From Anaerolineales bacterium (GTDB lineage Bacteria; Chloroflexota; Anaerolineae; Anaerolineales; Villigracilaceae): a DNA stretch of 64,000 nt. The notes beneath the pieces were generated by a model. That model was not told where the DNA came from. It ran no database searches and saw only the letters and a list, made by a program, of their open reading frames with translations. The position numbers and the translations under genes were made by a program. Positions 1-8,465 of the stretch are shown one piece after another (position 1 is the stretch's first letter; every line of letters begins with the position of its first letter). The DNA is taken from assembly GCA_014860745.1 (NCBI GenBank), contig JACZJC010000002.1:1-64000 (forward strand). Direction: 5' to 3'.

Positions 1-52
1 TTCCCGGACCGTTCGAACTGCCGCCCGCAAAGATTCATTTCCCAACGCTGAA

Positions 53-1255
53 TCATTCATCTGCGCGATCAAAGCCAGCAGGTATTGCAAATCCTCGCGG
101 ACGCGCTTGACACTGCCCGGGATCGGCGCGGCCTTGTTCCACCCAATGGATGGCTTCACCCGTGGCGGTGGCAATCGCTTCGAATGTTTTCGTGCGTAAA
201 ATTTCAGCATTCGCGCTCTCAAGTTTATTCATCAACTGTGCATTGTTGATGGCGATCGCAACCTGTTCAGCCATCGCTTGCAAAGAGTTGATGTCATCTT
301 CTGAAAACGCATTCAACTGATCGCTTTGCACGGTCAAAGCTCCAAGCGCAACCGAGTTCACCACGAGGGGCAACGCCATCTCGGAGCGGGTATTCGGCAA
401 AAACGGATTCTTGAAACGCGACTCTTCCCCGTCCACATCCAACGCGATCTTCGCTTCCTGGCTGATGATGGCCGACCCGATCATGGATTTATCATCCACA
501 GGCAGGCGGTAGTTCTCCTCCATCATTTTGCGTCCTGCGGCGGCATACCCAGCGCGCAGCACCGCCCACTGACGATCCTCTGAAACAAGAAAGATGCCCG
601 AATAATAAAAGTGGAACTCGCTGCAAATGATATTGACCGTGTGCTTCAGCAGTTCATCCAGCTCCAAAATGGAAGTGACCATCTGCCCGACGCGCGCCGC
701 CGTTTCGAGCAGCCGATGCCTGCGTTCGAGCATGGCAACCATGCGTTCGTTCTGCTGAAGCAAATGTTTATTCTTCTCGAGTGCGCTGCTCAACTGGCGG
801 ATATTGCCTTCAAGACGTTCCACCAACTCCTGTTGATAGGCCTGCAAATGTATTTCGGCATGGTCCAGTTTTTCAACCCTGCCGTGCAGGTATTCATCCA
901 CCAGGCGTTCAAAGTCATCGTCAATCGGCTTGGAGATGAAACCCACCGCCCCAGCCGCAAGCGCACGTTCCCGCGCTCCGGGAGAAGTATCCGCCGAGAC
1001 AATGACGATGGGCGTGCTCGGCAGCATTTTCTTTAAGCGAGTGGCCGCTTCGCTGCCCGACATATGCGGGAGGTTGTGGTCAAGCAGGATCAGGCTGGGA
1101 TTCGTTTCCTCGGCAAGCTGTAATCCATTCAAGGGGTCAGCTGCCTCAAGCACCACATACTTATCCGACAGCAAACGCCGCACGAGCGCGCGTGATTCGT
1201 CGCTGTCTTCGATATAAAGAATCTGAGGGAGGGTGCGTGGATTTGGAGTGGTCAT
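53..1255 (-). CDS. Response regulator with GAF domain; C-terminal frameshift, partial at the window edge
   Basis: Cytoplasmic signalling protein. A receiver domain spans about residues 11-125, with acidic pair E16-D17, phosphoacceptor D59 (motif LILLDHNLP) and the conserved Lys in ISKPID. A coiled-coil linker (about 130-185) and a GAF domain (about 195-345) follow. The ATG at 1255 directly precedes the receiver domain. The last 35 residues look wrong. After GEAIHWV the open frame becomes low-quality Arg/Pro/Ala sequence and stops at 53, while another frame reads on as NKAAPIPGSVKRVRED and stays open to base 1. The natural protein therefore probably continues beyond the window into a further domain, and 53-137 is a frameshifted tail (true mutation or sequencing error). 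It lies 38 bp downstream of two ABC ATPase genes on the same strand and could be co-transcribed with them. The family call is firm; the partner and signal are unknown. Confidence 0.8.
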   Translation of the reverse strand: MTTPNPRTLPQILYIEDSDESRALVRRLLSDKYVVLEAADPLNGLQLAEETNPSLILLDHNLPHMSGSEAATRLKKMLPSTPIVIVSADTSPGARERALAAGAVGFISKPIDDDFERLVDEYLHGRVEKLDHAEIHLQAYQQELVERLEGNIRQLSSALEKNKHLLQQNERMVAMLERRHRLLETAARVGQMVTSILELDELLKHTVNIICSEFHFYYSGIFLVSEDRQWAVLRAGYAAAGRKMMEENYRLPVDDKSMIGSAIISQEAKIALDVDGEESRFKNPFLPNTRSEMALPLVVNSVALGALTVQSDQLNAFSEDDINSLQAMAEQVAIAINNAQLMNKLESANAEILRTKTFEAIATATGEAIHWVEQGRADPGQCQARPRGFAIPAGFDRADE

Positions 1256-1293
1256 GAGTTTTTACGCAATGCGTATTATGCAATACGTAATTT

Positions 1294-2451
1294 CTACCTG
1301 CTTGCCGATCGATAATCCGCGACTCGATGCTTATCCAGCCGCTTTTGGACGATCTTTGCCACCGCCTCCGCCGTGATCGGTGACTCATTCATCACGCGGA
1401 TAAAATCTGCGCGCGGCAGGGCCAGCACCTCCACGGGTCCGCTGCCCGCCCGCACATTGGCAATGGACTTTCCCCCGCGCAGCAATTCCATCTCTCCGAA
1501 GAACTCGCCGTTGGACAGGCGTGAAATGACATTCTCTCTTTTCTTTTTATCCTGAAGAATGACTTCCACCTCTCCCCTGCGGATCATGAAGAAATAACCC
1601 ACCGATTCATTGCGGGAAATGATAGTCTCGTGCGGCTGGTACATGCGTTCTTCCACGAGCTTGGTAAATTCGAGCATGTGACGATGCCTTAATTGCGGCA
1701 AGGATATGGCAATCGTCTCGTTAATCAATTCTCCGTCCGAAAGGATGATATTACGGTGGGTGCGCGAGGTCAGGGACGGATCATGCGTGACCATGACGAT
1801 GGTTTTTCCGAGCGAGACGAAATGCTCAAAGAGCTGAATGATCGTATCCGCGGAACGAGTGTCGAGGTTGCCTGTCGGTTCGTCGGCGATGAGCAGGGGC
1901 GGGTCGCACGCCATGGCGCGGGCAATGGCTGCCAATTGCTGCTGGCCTGTGGAAACCAGTATGGGTAATTTGTTCGCAAATTTTTCCAGACCCACCAGCT
2001 TCAACAATTCCATTGCGCGCGCCGGGCGCTCATCGAAGTCGTACATGTCCACGTAGTCCATCGGAAGCATGACGTTTTCGAGCAGAGTAAGCATGGGCAG
2101 TAACTGGAAGAACTGGAAGACGATGCCTAAATTCCTTCCGCGCCAATTGGAACGCTGGCTTTCCGTCATGCCCGTATAAATATCCGTGCCGTTGACAACG
2201 ACCTGCCCGTCGCTGGGATGGTCGATGCCGGTGACCATGTTCAACAGCGTGGATTTGCCGCTGCCCGATTTCCCGACAATGGAGACGAACTCGCCGCGTT
2301 TTATCGCCAAGTCCACGCCTTTGAGGACGGTGAACTCTCCTGCCGCGTTGGAAAAACGTTTGACGACACCGTGCAATTGGATCATGGCATCGGAGGAGGC
2401 TGCTGTATTTCGGACGGTATCATTTGTCGGCCTGGTGCGAGGCGTTTTCAT
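1294..2451 (-). CDS. ABC transporter ATPase (LolD/MacB type) fused to a cyclic-nucleotide-binding domain
   Basis: The ATPase domain is residues 24-240, with Walker [10 protein letters not shown] (60-68) and Walker [13 protein letters not shown]. The signature motif is altered to VSTGQ instead of LSGGQ. Residues about 255-375 form a cyclic-nucleotide-binding (CNB) fold, recognisable from [15 protein letters not shown] and the [10 protein letters not shown] phosphate-binding-cassette-like stretch. LolD/MacB ATPases normally end after about 230 residues, so the CNB tail is an addition and may gate transport by a small ligand (inference). The ATG overlaps the stop of the upstream ATPase gene by four bases (ATGA), so the two are translationally coupled. 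No FtsX/MacB-type permease lies in the window. The cassette could power a distantly encoded permease, or the CNB may serve only as a protein-protein module. Confidence 0.85.
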   Translation of the reverse strand: MKTPRTRPTNDTVRNTAASSDAMIQLHGVVKRFSNAAGEFTVLKGVDLAIKRGEFVSIVGKSGSGKSTLLNMVTGIDHPSDGQVVVNGTDIYTGMTESQRSNWRGRNLGIVFQFFQLLPMLTLLENVMLPMDYVDMYDFDERPARAMELLKLVGLEKFANKLPILVSTGQQQLAAIARAMACDPPLLIADEPTGNLDTRSADTIIQLFEHFVSLGKTIVMVTHDPSLTSRTHRNIILSDGELINETIAISLPQLRHRHMLEFTKLVEERMYQPHETIISRNESVGYFFMIRRGEVEVILQDKKKRENVISRLSNGEFFGEMELLRGGKSIANVRAGSGPVEVLALPRADFIRVMNESPITAEAVAKIVQKRLDKHRVADYRSASR

Positions 2452-3194
2452 TTTCTGCGCCTCCGAATCGTTTTGTCGATCTTTGGTTCGTCGGAGTCGA
2501 CCTCGCCTGCCAGTTCTCCATCCACAATTTTGATGCTGCGTGAGAAGCGGCTCGTCAGCCCCAGGTCATGTGTGACCATGACAATCGTCTTGCCCTGATC
2601 GGTGACGAGATGCTCGAACACTTCGAAGATGTGGTCGGCGGTGAGGGAGTCGAGGCTGCCAGTGGGCTCATCGGCAGCAAGGATGGCCGGGTCGTTGGCG
2701 AGGGCGCGAGCAATGGCAACGCGCTGTTGCTGCCCGCCCGAAATGAAGGCCGGCAGTTTGTCGGCATGTTCCTCGAGCTCCACCATTTGCAGCAACTGCA
2801 TGGCGCGGTCCCGCGACTCGCGCGGTTTGAAATTTTCGGAGAGGTCCATTGGCAGGGTAATGTTTTCGACGAGGGTAAGCATGGGCAAAAGCTGAAAGGA
2901 TTGATAGACCACGCCCATGTTCCTGCCCCGCCAAAGGGCTCGCTGATCCTCTGTCATGCGATGAACAGATATGCCGCCGCCGCCATCGTTCACGATGACT
3001 TCGCCCTCGGTAAGCAGGTCCACGCCGTTGATCATGTTCAGCAATGTGGATTTCCCCGCGCCGGATTTACCCACGATCCCCACAAATTCCCCCGCGTTGA
3101 TTTTCAGGTTTACATTCTTTAGCGCAGCGAAATCTCCGGCTGCCGTGGAGTAGGTCTTCGATACATTCTTTAATTCGATCAATGATGGTTCCAT
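2448..3194 (-). CDS. ABC transporter ATP-binding protein, LolD/MacB type
   Basis: Canonical ATPase subunit of the MacB/LolD family, which powers FtsX-like permeases in lipoprotein or peptide export. It has Walker [11 protein letters not shown]-loop [10 protein letters not shown], an intact signature [14 protein letters not shown], Walker [14 protein letters not shown] and H-loop VTHD. The length (about 248 residues from the chosen ATG) is typical. An in-frame TTG lies 30 bases upstream, but the ATG at 3194 starts directly before the conserved beta strand ([15 protein letters not shown]) and is preferred. No strong ribosome-binding site is visible for either start. The gene overlaps the next ATPase-CNB gene by four bases, so the two ATPases probably form a heterodimer around a permease encoded elsewhere (inference). 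Confidence 0.88.
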   Translation of the reverse strand: MEPSLIELKNVSKTYSTAAGDFAALKNVNLKINAGEFVGIVGKSGAGKSTLLNMINGVDLLTEGEVIVNDGGGGISVHRMTEDQRALWRGRNMGVVYQSFQLLPMLTLVENITLPMDLSENFKPRESRDRAMQLLQMVELEEHADKLPAFISGGQQQRVAIARALANDPAILAADEPTGSLDSLTADHIFEVFEHLVTDQGKTIVMVTHDLGLTSRFSRSIKIVDGELAGEVDSDEPKIDKTIRRRRK

Positions 3195-3256
3195 AGTCAA
3201 CTTGATTTTACCGCCTTTGTGCAATTCGTTGCAAAAGGCGGGTTTGCAAATGGTTT

Positions 3257-3889
3257 TCAGTCGTTTTGCATACAGGAAATCAATTCACCCACAACTCCCT
3301 GTGGTTCCGAGTTCGTGATCGCCAGCACCGGCACCACTCCTACTGAATATACATCGCGGACGTTTCCCATCTTCCAACGCCCGGGAAGAATTCCGACTGC
3401 ATTAGATTCGGAATTCAACACGTCAGACATTTCCTGCGGGCCGGCGGCCATCCGCGCAAGGGAGGTGACGCTTCTTCCCTTCATCACAAGCTGGTCAAAC
3501 AAAATTTGCACATCCACCCCTGATGCATACACCCAGACCTGCGCTCCGGCAGTTCCCCGCCCGGCGAACAAATCCTGCGCGGCCTGCATGGATAAATTTT
3601 GCAGCGTACTTTCGCGGTGTGTGACGATGAGAATTTCCTCCTCACCAATTTGATAGGCAGGGGTGAGCAAGGTTTCCGGCTCGCCGAGGCGCAGATAAAT
3701 TTGAGGAGACTTCGCGTTGACTATCAAGATGACACCAAGCTTATTGGCACAGGCATAGAGATCGCTCATCCACGGCTGGGCAGCCGGGGTTGAGTAGACG
3801 GTGATGAGTCCGCTTTGGAAGCCGGGCTGGGCTGTCGGTGCGCAAGAGGTAAACAGGAAGATAGAAAACAGAAAGAGGAATTTTCGCAT
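3257..3889 (-). CDS. Putative lipoprotein, PstS/substrate-binding-like fold
   Basis: Predicted exported lipoprotein of about 210 residues. The chosen ATG (3889) gives MRKFLFLFSIFLFTSCAP, a short signal peptide with lipobox FTSC. The longer reading frame adds 23 residues that overlap uppP and do not look like a signal peptide. The mature part begins with an ITVYSTPAAQPWM strand and carries repeated beta/alpha segments (QEMSDVLNSESNAVGILP) that resemble type II periplasmic binding proteins of the phosphate/tungstate type, but no ligand motif is clear. It starts 7 bp after the uppP stop codon and is probably translationally coupled to it. The function is unknown; the binding-protein fold is an inference from overall pattern. 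Confidence 0.7.
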   Translation of the reverse strand: MRKFLFLFSIFLFTSCAPTAQPGFQSGLITVYSTPAAQPWMSDLYACANKLGVILIVNAKSPQIYLRLGEPETLLTPAYQIGEEEILIVTHRESTLQNLSMQAAQDLFAGRGTAGAQVWVYASGVDVQILFDQLVMKGRSVTSLARMAAGPQEMSDVLNSESNAVGILPGRWKMGNVRDVYSVGVVPVLAITNSEPQGVVGELISCMQND

Positions 3890-3896
3890 GAACGCT

Positions 3897-4715
3897 TTAA
3901 AACAGTCTGGAGACCAAAAGAATGATCCCCACAACCGCACAATAAACGGCGAATACAAACATGGAATGTCTGCTCAGGTAGCTGATCAACCATTTCACAG
4001 CCAACCAGCCGACTATTGCCGAAGTGACAAAACCAACTACTAGCACCGGTAGGAATTCCGTTGTATTGGGCATAAGGATGACCTTTACGGATTCATACAC
4101 TCCCGCCGCCACTAGAATGGGCGCCGACATGAGAAAGGCAAAACGCGCCGCCGAGGAACGCTCCAGGCCGCGCACCATGCCCCCCGCAATCGTCGAACCT
4201 GAGCGCGAAGCGCCGGGGAAGATAGCCAGCACTTGAAAAAACCCCACGGTCAGCGCATCCAGCCAGGTGGCGGATTCGAGTGTACGGGTCTGCTTGTGGA
4301 TATTTTCCACGAAGGCGATCAGGACAGCCGTCACTAACAGGCGGGTCCCCGCCTGAAAGAATGGCTGCTCAAAATTCGATAGAACGATATTTTGGAGGGT
4401 AAACCCCGCAATCAATGCTGGAATGGTAGCCACAATCACTAGCCATCCCAGGCGGGAATGCAAATTTTCGAAAGGCTTGCGATTCTGAATCCCAAGGAAA
4501 AAAGCTGTGGCAATCTGCCAGATGTCCTTCCAAAAAAACGCCAGCATGGAAACCACCGTGCCGAGTTGAACGATGACATTGAATGAAAAGGTCCTGTCAT
4601 TGGCGGGAAGCCCAAGCAGGCTGCCGGCAACGAGCAGATGCGCGGTGGATGAGACGGGGATGAATTCGGTCAGTCCCTGAACGATGCCGAGAATGAAGGC
4701 GTGGAGGATGGTCAT
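3897..4715 (-). CDS. uppP: Undecaprenyl-diphosphatase UppP (BacA family)
   Basis: Integral membrane phosphatase that converts undecaprenyl diphosphate to the monophosphate, recycling the lipid carrier for peptidoglycan and other wall polymers. At 272 residues it is of normal length. Both family signatures are present: QGLTEFIPVSSTAHL near the N-terminus (the glutamate-rich catalytic motif) and PGASRSGSTIAGGMVRG with the catalytic Arg/Ser loop. At least seven hydrophobic segments are visible. The ATG at 4715 has AAGGAAA a few bases upstream. The downstream lipoprotein gene begins 7 bp after the stop, suggesting one transcript. Confidence 0.95.
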   Translation of the reverse strand: MTILHAFILGIVQGLTEFIPVSSTAHLLVAGSLLGLPANDRTFSFNVIVQLGTVVSMLAFFWKDIWQIATAFFLGIQNRKPFENLHSRLGWLVIVATIPALIAGFTLQNIVLSNFEQPFFQAGTRLLVTAVLIAFVENIHKQTRTLESATWLDALTVGFFQVLAIFPGASRSGSTIAGGMVRGLERSSAARFAFLMSAPILVAAGVYESVKVILMPNTTEFLPVLVVGFVTSAIVGWLAVKWLISYLSRHSMFVFAVYCAVVGIILLVSRLF

Positions 4716-4746
4716 AGTTTCCTTTTAACACGAGGGAAAAGGGTGC

Positions 4747-5880
4747 TTAACCCTTGTGTCCTTCGGGTTTAATTCGTTTTGCATTATTTGCCCACTGACT
4801 TAACAATTCAGGAACCCGGGCTTCAAAACTTCCCTCTGCAATATAAATTCTGATTTGTTCCATCAAACGGATCAACGCCCGCAGATTATGAATGGAGATC
4901 AACGTCCCCGCCAGAAATTCCTTCGCCACGATCAGGTGACGAATATAGGCGCGTGTAAAGGTTATGCAGGCATAACAATCGCAGGTCTCATCGATGGGAC
5001 GTTCATCCCGCGAGAAGGATGCGTTCATCAAGTTCAGGCGGCCTTCAGGAGCGAATGCGGAATGATGACGCGCCAGCCTCGTCGGCAGGACGCAATCGAA
5101 GATGTCTATGCCGCGCAGCACGCCCTGGATCAAATCTTCAGGCGTGCCCACACCCATTAGATAACGCGGCCTGCCTTCGGGAAGAAGAGGCGTGACCACA
5201 TCCAGGGTGGAGTACATCTCTTCCTTTGTCTCCCCCACTGAGAGGCCGCCGATGGCAATGCCCGGTGTATCCAGCGAAGCAATGAAGTTTGCCGACTCAG
5301 CCCGCAGGTGCGGGTCAACGCCGCCTTGCAAAATTCCAAACAAAGCCTGGTCGGCGCGAGTCTTCACCTTGAGAGAACGTTCCGCCCAACGGTGAGTCCG
5401 TGCCATTGCGATCTTGCTGTAGGCGGCGTCGTTCGGGTCGGAGCATTCGTCGAAAGCCATGATAATATCCGCGCCGAGATTCTCCTGTATGGCAATCGAC
5501 TTCTCAGGCGTGAAGCGGTGCGTGGAACCGTCGATATGACTCTTGAAAGTCACACCGTCATCGTCAATTTTGCGGGTTTGTGCGAGCGAGAAGACTTGAA
5601 ATCCGCCCGAATCCGTGAGCATGGGCTTGTGCCATTGCATAAATTTGTGCAGGCCGCCCATGTCACGCACGAGTTCATCACCGGGGCGCAGATACAAATG
5701 ATAGGTGTTGCTCAACACAAGGGAGGCGTTGATATCTTTGAGATGTTCAGGGGTTAGGGTCTTGACCGTGGCCTGCGTGCCAACAGGTGCAAAGACGGGA
5801 GTAATGAGGTCACCGTGCGGTGTGGTGAAGATCCCCGTGCGGGCGCGGCTGTTTTTGGCTGTGATTTGAAATGAGAACAT
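4747..5880 (-). CDS. tgt: Queuine tRNA-ribosyltransferase (TGT)
   Basis: Exchanges the wobble guanine of GUN-anticodon tRNAs for preQ1, the first tRNA-bound step of queuosine synthesis. Visible signatures are the base-binding Asp in TDSGGFQVFSL, GGLSVGE in the middle, the nucleophilic Asp in DCVLPTRLARH, and the zinc site C-x-C-x2-C (CDCYAC) followed by a distant His. About 377 residues from the ATG at 5880; an in-frame TTG upstream (5904) adds eight non-conserved residues and was not chosen. The gene stands alone on the minus strand, preceded by a palindromic intergenic repeat. No preQ1 synthesis or transport gene is in the window. Confidence 0.95.
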   Translation of the reverse strand: MFSFQITAKNSRARTGIFTTPHGDLITPVFAPVGTQATVKTLTPEHLKDINASLVLSNTYHLYLRPGDELVRDMGGLHKFMQWHKPMLTDSGGFQVFSLAQTRKIDDDGVTFKSHIDGSTHRFTPEKSIAIQENLGADIIMAFDECSDPNDAAYSKIAMARTHRWAERSLKVKTRADQALFGILQGGVDPHLRAESANFIASLDTPGIAIGGLSVGETKEEMYSTLDVVTPLLPEGRPRYLMGVGTPEDLIQGVLRGIDIFDCVLPTRLARHHSAFAPEGRLNLMNASFSRDERPIDETCDCYACITFTRAYIRHLIVAKEFLAGTLISIHNLRALIRLMEQIRIYIAEGSFEARVPELLSQWANNAKRIKPEGHKG

Positions 5881-5910
5881 TGGGATGATTATAAGCGATG
5901 GCAACTATTC

Positions 5911-6027
5911 GTCATTGCGAGGGCGCACTTGCTCTTAGCCCAAAGCAATCTAACATAAACTCGGAGATTGCTCACCGCACTGGCGCGCGGCGCAAGTGTC
6001 AGCGGACGAACACCGCCTCGCAATGAC
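5911..6027. repeat. Palindromic REP/MITE-like intergenic repeat, copy 1
   Basis: The element is bounded by GTCATTGCGAGG and its complement CCTCGCAATGAC, with an inner GAGATTGCTCACCGC segment. The same outer arms and inner GCAATCTC/GAGATTGC boxes recur at 14483-14579 and 51503-51653. It ends one base before the stop codon of the rRNA methyltransferase gene. No transposase is encoded, so it is either a non-autonomous element or a REP-type repeat. Confidence 0.8.
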
Positions 6028-6028
6028 A

Positions 6029-7273
6029 TTATGTCGTTGCAAACAAACACTTGAGATACGCACCTTCTTCAAAGTTGATGGGATGATCGAGGGCGTGCCC
6101 CGTCCGTTCGATTTCCATCAGCCTGCGGCCCGCTTCTCTCGCGGACTGGTGAATGGAGTCGAAAAACGAATCAGCATCCACACGGCTGGAGCAGGAGGCT
6201 TGCACAAGCGTACCGCCTTTTCGCAGAACGCCCAAGCCGAGACGGGTCAATTTGCGATAGGCCGCCAGCGCGGATGCGATCTGCTTTTCGTTTTGAGCGA
6301 ACATAGGCGGGTCGATGATGACCATGTCAAAGAGACGTTTTTGGGCCTCCATGCGGGCAAGGACATCGAATGCATCTTCGGCAAATGTTTCGTGGGATAC
6401 TGCGGCTACCGTTGGAAAATGCCGATTGTGCCCCATGTTGCGGACAGCGGCTTCGATGGCTGGCGCGCTGATATCCACACTGAGGACTTCTTTCGCACCG
6501 CCACGCGCAGCATAGACGGAGAATCCGCCAGTGTAGGCGAATACATTTAGCACGGACTTATCCCTGGACAATTCTTCCACCTTTGCGCGGTTGTCACGCT
6601 GGTCGAGGAAGAAGCCCGTCTTTTGCCCGTGAATGGGATCAGACTCAAAGGTGAGGCCATTTTCCATAAACAGAATCAGGCTCGGGGGCGTGAGAAGCGA
6701 GAGCGTCATCCCGTCACTGAGGCCGTGTAAAAATTCCGTCTGCTTTTGAAGGATGCGGTTGAGTCGCAAAATCAAATGCTCGGCGGGGCTGACTTGTGCC
6801 AGTGCGTCGCAAAATTCTTTGAGGTGCGGAATCCACGCGGGGGTGTAAAGTTTGAGAACGAGGGTCTCGTCGTAACGGTCAATGACCAGACCGGGGAAAC
6901 CGTCATTCTCGCCGTGAACGAGACGATAGCCTGTGGTGTCTGTTCCTTCCAATGATTCACGGACTTGCGCGGCAAGATTAAGTTTATTTTGAAACCACTC
7001 CGCGTTGATGGTAGCGGGCCGGCGGCTTTGCAAAACGCGCACGCGAATGGTGGATGTGGGGTCGTACAAACCGATGGCGAGAAATCGGCGCTTGTTATCG
7101 AAAATGACGGCAAGGTCGCCGGGCGCACCCTCGTGACTTTGCTCGGTGATGGATTGATCGAAGACCCACGGATGCCCCTGCCGCAAGGCGCGTTCTACGG
7201 GCGCGGTGACATGCAGCGCAATTCGTTTTGCGGAGGGAGCGGGTAGTTGGGATAGGGAGGCGATAAATTCCAT
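6029..7273 (-). CDS. Class I SAM-dependent rRNA methyltransferase, RlmI-like (PUA domain)
   Basis: Likely 23S rRNA cytosine-5 methyltransferase of the RlmI/COG1092 family, about 414 residues. An N-terminal PUA-like RNA-binding segment (RQGHPWVFDQSI) is followed by an EEHD-like middle part and the Rossmann methyltransferase. The family hallmark KTGFFLDQRDNR, SAM motif VLNVFAYTGGFSVYA, acidic VDIS, motif IV DMVIIDPPMFA and the late ASCSSRVDAD loop are all present. The ATG at 7273 was chosen because the extra 24 residues of the longer frame are Leu/Cys-rich and unlike the family. It is followed at once by repeat copy 1. The exact target base is inferred from the family. Confidence 0.9.
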   Translation of the reverse strand: MEFIASLSQLPAPSAKRIALHVTAPVERALRQGHPWVFDQSITEQSHEGAPGDLAVIFDNKRRFLAIGLYDPTSTIRVRVLQSRRPATINAEWFQNKLNLAAQVRESLEGTDTTGYRLVHGENDGFPGLVIDRYDETLVLKLYTPAWIPHLKEFCDALAQVSPAEHLILRLNRILQKQTEFLHGLSDGMTLSLLTPPSLILFMENGLTFESDPIHGQKTGFFLDQRDNRAKVEELSRDKSVLNVFAYTGGFSVYAARGGAKEVLSVDISAPAIEAAVRNMGHNRHFPTVAAVSHETFAEDAFDVLARMEAQKRLFDMVIIDPPMFAQNEKQIASALAAYRKLTRLGLGVLRKGGTLVQASCSSRVDADSFFDSIHQSAREAGRRLMEIERTGHALDHPINFEEGAYLKCLFATT

Positions 7274-7326
7274 TGTGGTGAGATTATACAGTAGGGATGA
7301 TAAACATCGCTCGAGGTTGAAGCAAC

Positions 7327-7355
7327 AAAACCACAGATTCAACACCTGTGGTTTT
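7327..7355 (-). terminator. Intrinsic terminator after the lipoprotein gene
   Basis: A perfect 10-bp stem AAAACCACAG / CTGTGGTTTT with a 9-base loop. Read on the minus strand it ends in TTTTGTTGCTT, so it terminates the transcript of the 7395-9463 gene pair. Confidence 0.75.
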
Positions 7356-7394
7356 GATCATACGAATTCATATCGTCTTGCAAATAGGATGTTC

Positions 7395-8465
7395 TTATAA
7401 CTGAATATCCTCCAGCAGGATGGTAACCGTCGTCACACCGGCGTCAGTTGTGATGATAACCGTCAGATTCTGATCACCCTGCTGATAATCCAGGAATGCT
7501 GTCGATTCAGTAATGGTGGGTTCTTCACCAAGCAGCGCCCAACCCAGACCAGGAATCTCCTCCTGATAGAATGCGGCAACATCGGACAGAGGAGTGACAG
7601 TGTTATAAGTCAGAAGTCCCGGCATGTTCACCACGTCGGCGGCGTCTGGCAGCAGTGGCACATCCACCAGTCCCGCCGGGCAGTCGTCGGGTAGTGCGAA
7701 CGCGACAGGTTGATTGACATCGGTCAGCTCATAATCCAAAGTGAGCGTGCCTTCGATGCCTTCGCCAAAGTAATCCGCATTCCCTTTTGTAGTCAGCAAA
7801 TATTTGACGATATAGCCTCCATCAGAGGCGACCCACATCTCACCCGTCGATTGAGCGATGTCCAATTGTCCAGAGGCGCGCTCATCGAAGGTGTAATGAT
7901 TCGCGGCCACATCGTTGACCGTTTCAGCCCCCGCCTCTTCCGCACCGAGGACGAAGGTCAGGAATCCCGCTGGTTCCAGCCGGTCGCCCAACGAATTCCC
8001 TTCTTCGATCACATTTGCAGTACAGGCATTCTCCCCGCGGCGCTCATAGTCCGCTCCATCGGCTTCAGCCATGAATACGGGGTCGAGATCCGTCAGATCA
8101 CCTGTTTTCTCGATGGTCAATTGGAGAGTCGCAGGTTCCTTTGTGCTTAACATGACATAGGTCTTAGACCATTGTTGAGTTTGCCCATCCCGAGTTCCAT
8201 CAAAAGACATGATCAGTGTAGCCTTATAGCTGGATAGTTCTACAAGACCTGCTCTCGTGTCTGGAAAATCGAAAGGGCCAGGGCCGAAGTTTACATTCAC
8301 CTCGGCAGACACCGCGCCTGACTCTGGTGCGGCTGTTGAAGAATCACTCGCTGCTGTTGCAGGAATACTTGTCGGTGTGAGGCAGGCTAATGAAATCAAT
8401 AGGGGCATGATCATGAACAGGATCATCTTCCATTGTTTGAATGATTGTGTCATTTGTTTTTTCAT
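7395..8465 (-). CDS. Hypothetical secreted lipoprotein
   Basis: A 356-residue protein with a basic start, a hydrophobic core and the lipobox LISLAC, followed by a Ser/Thr/Ala/Pro-rich linker, so it is probably anchored outside the membrane. The body is predicted to be mostly beta strands (YKATLIMSFDGTRDGQTQQW, TLDYELTDVNQPVAF) and resembles LolA/LppX-like lipoprotein-carrier or LppX_LprAFG-type folds in pattern only, so no function is assigned. Its ATG overlaps the stop of the upstream secreted-protein gene (ATGA), so the two are co-translated. A clean intrinsic terminator follows. Confidence 0.75.
   Translation of the reverse strand: MKKQMTQSFKQWKMILFMIMPLLISLACLTPTSIPATAASDSSTAAPESGAVSAEVNVNFGPGPFDFPDTRAGLVELSSYKATLIMSFDGTRDGQTQQWSKTYVMLSTKEPATLQLTIEKTGDLTDLDPVFMAEADGADYERRGENACTANVIEEGNSLGDRLEPAGFLTFVLGAEEAGAETVNDVAANHYTFDERASGQLDIAQSTGEMWVASDGGYIVKYLLTTKGNADYFGEGIEGTLTLDYELTDVNQPVAFALPDDCPAGLVDVPLLPDAADVVNMPGLLTYNTVTPLSDVAAFYQEEIPGLGWALLGEEPTITESTAFLDYQQGDQNLTVIITTDAGVTTVTILLEDIQL

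Noticed and set aside
3890-3958. Longer N-terminus for the lipoprotein at 3257
   Set aside because: The extra 23 residues overlap uppP and would bury the signal peptide inside the protein.
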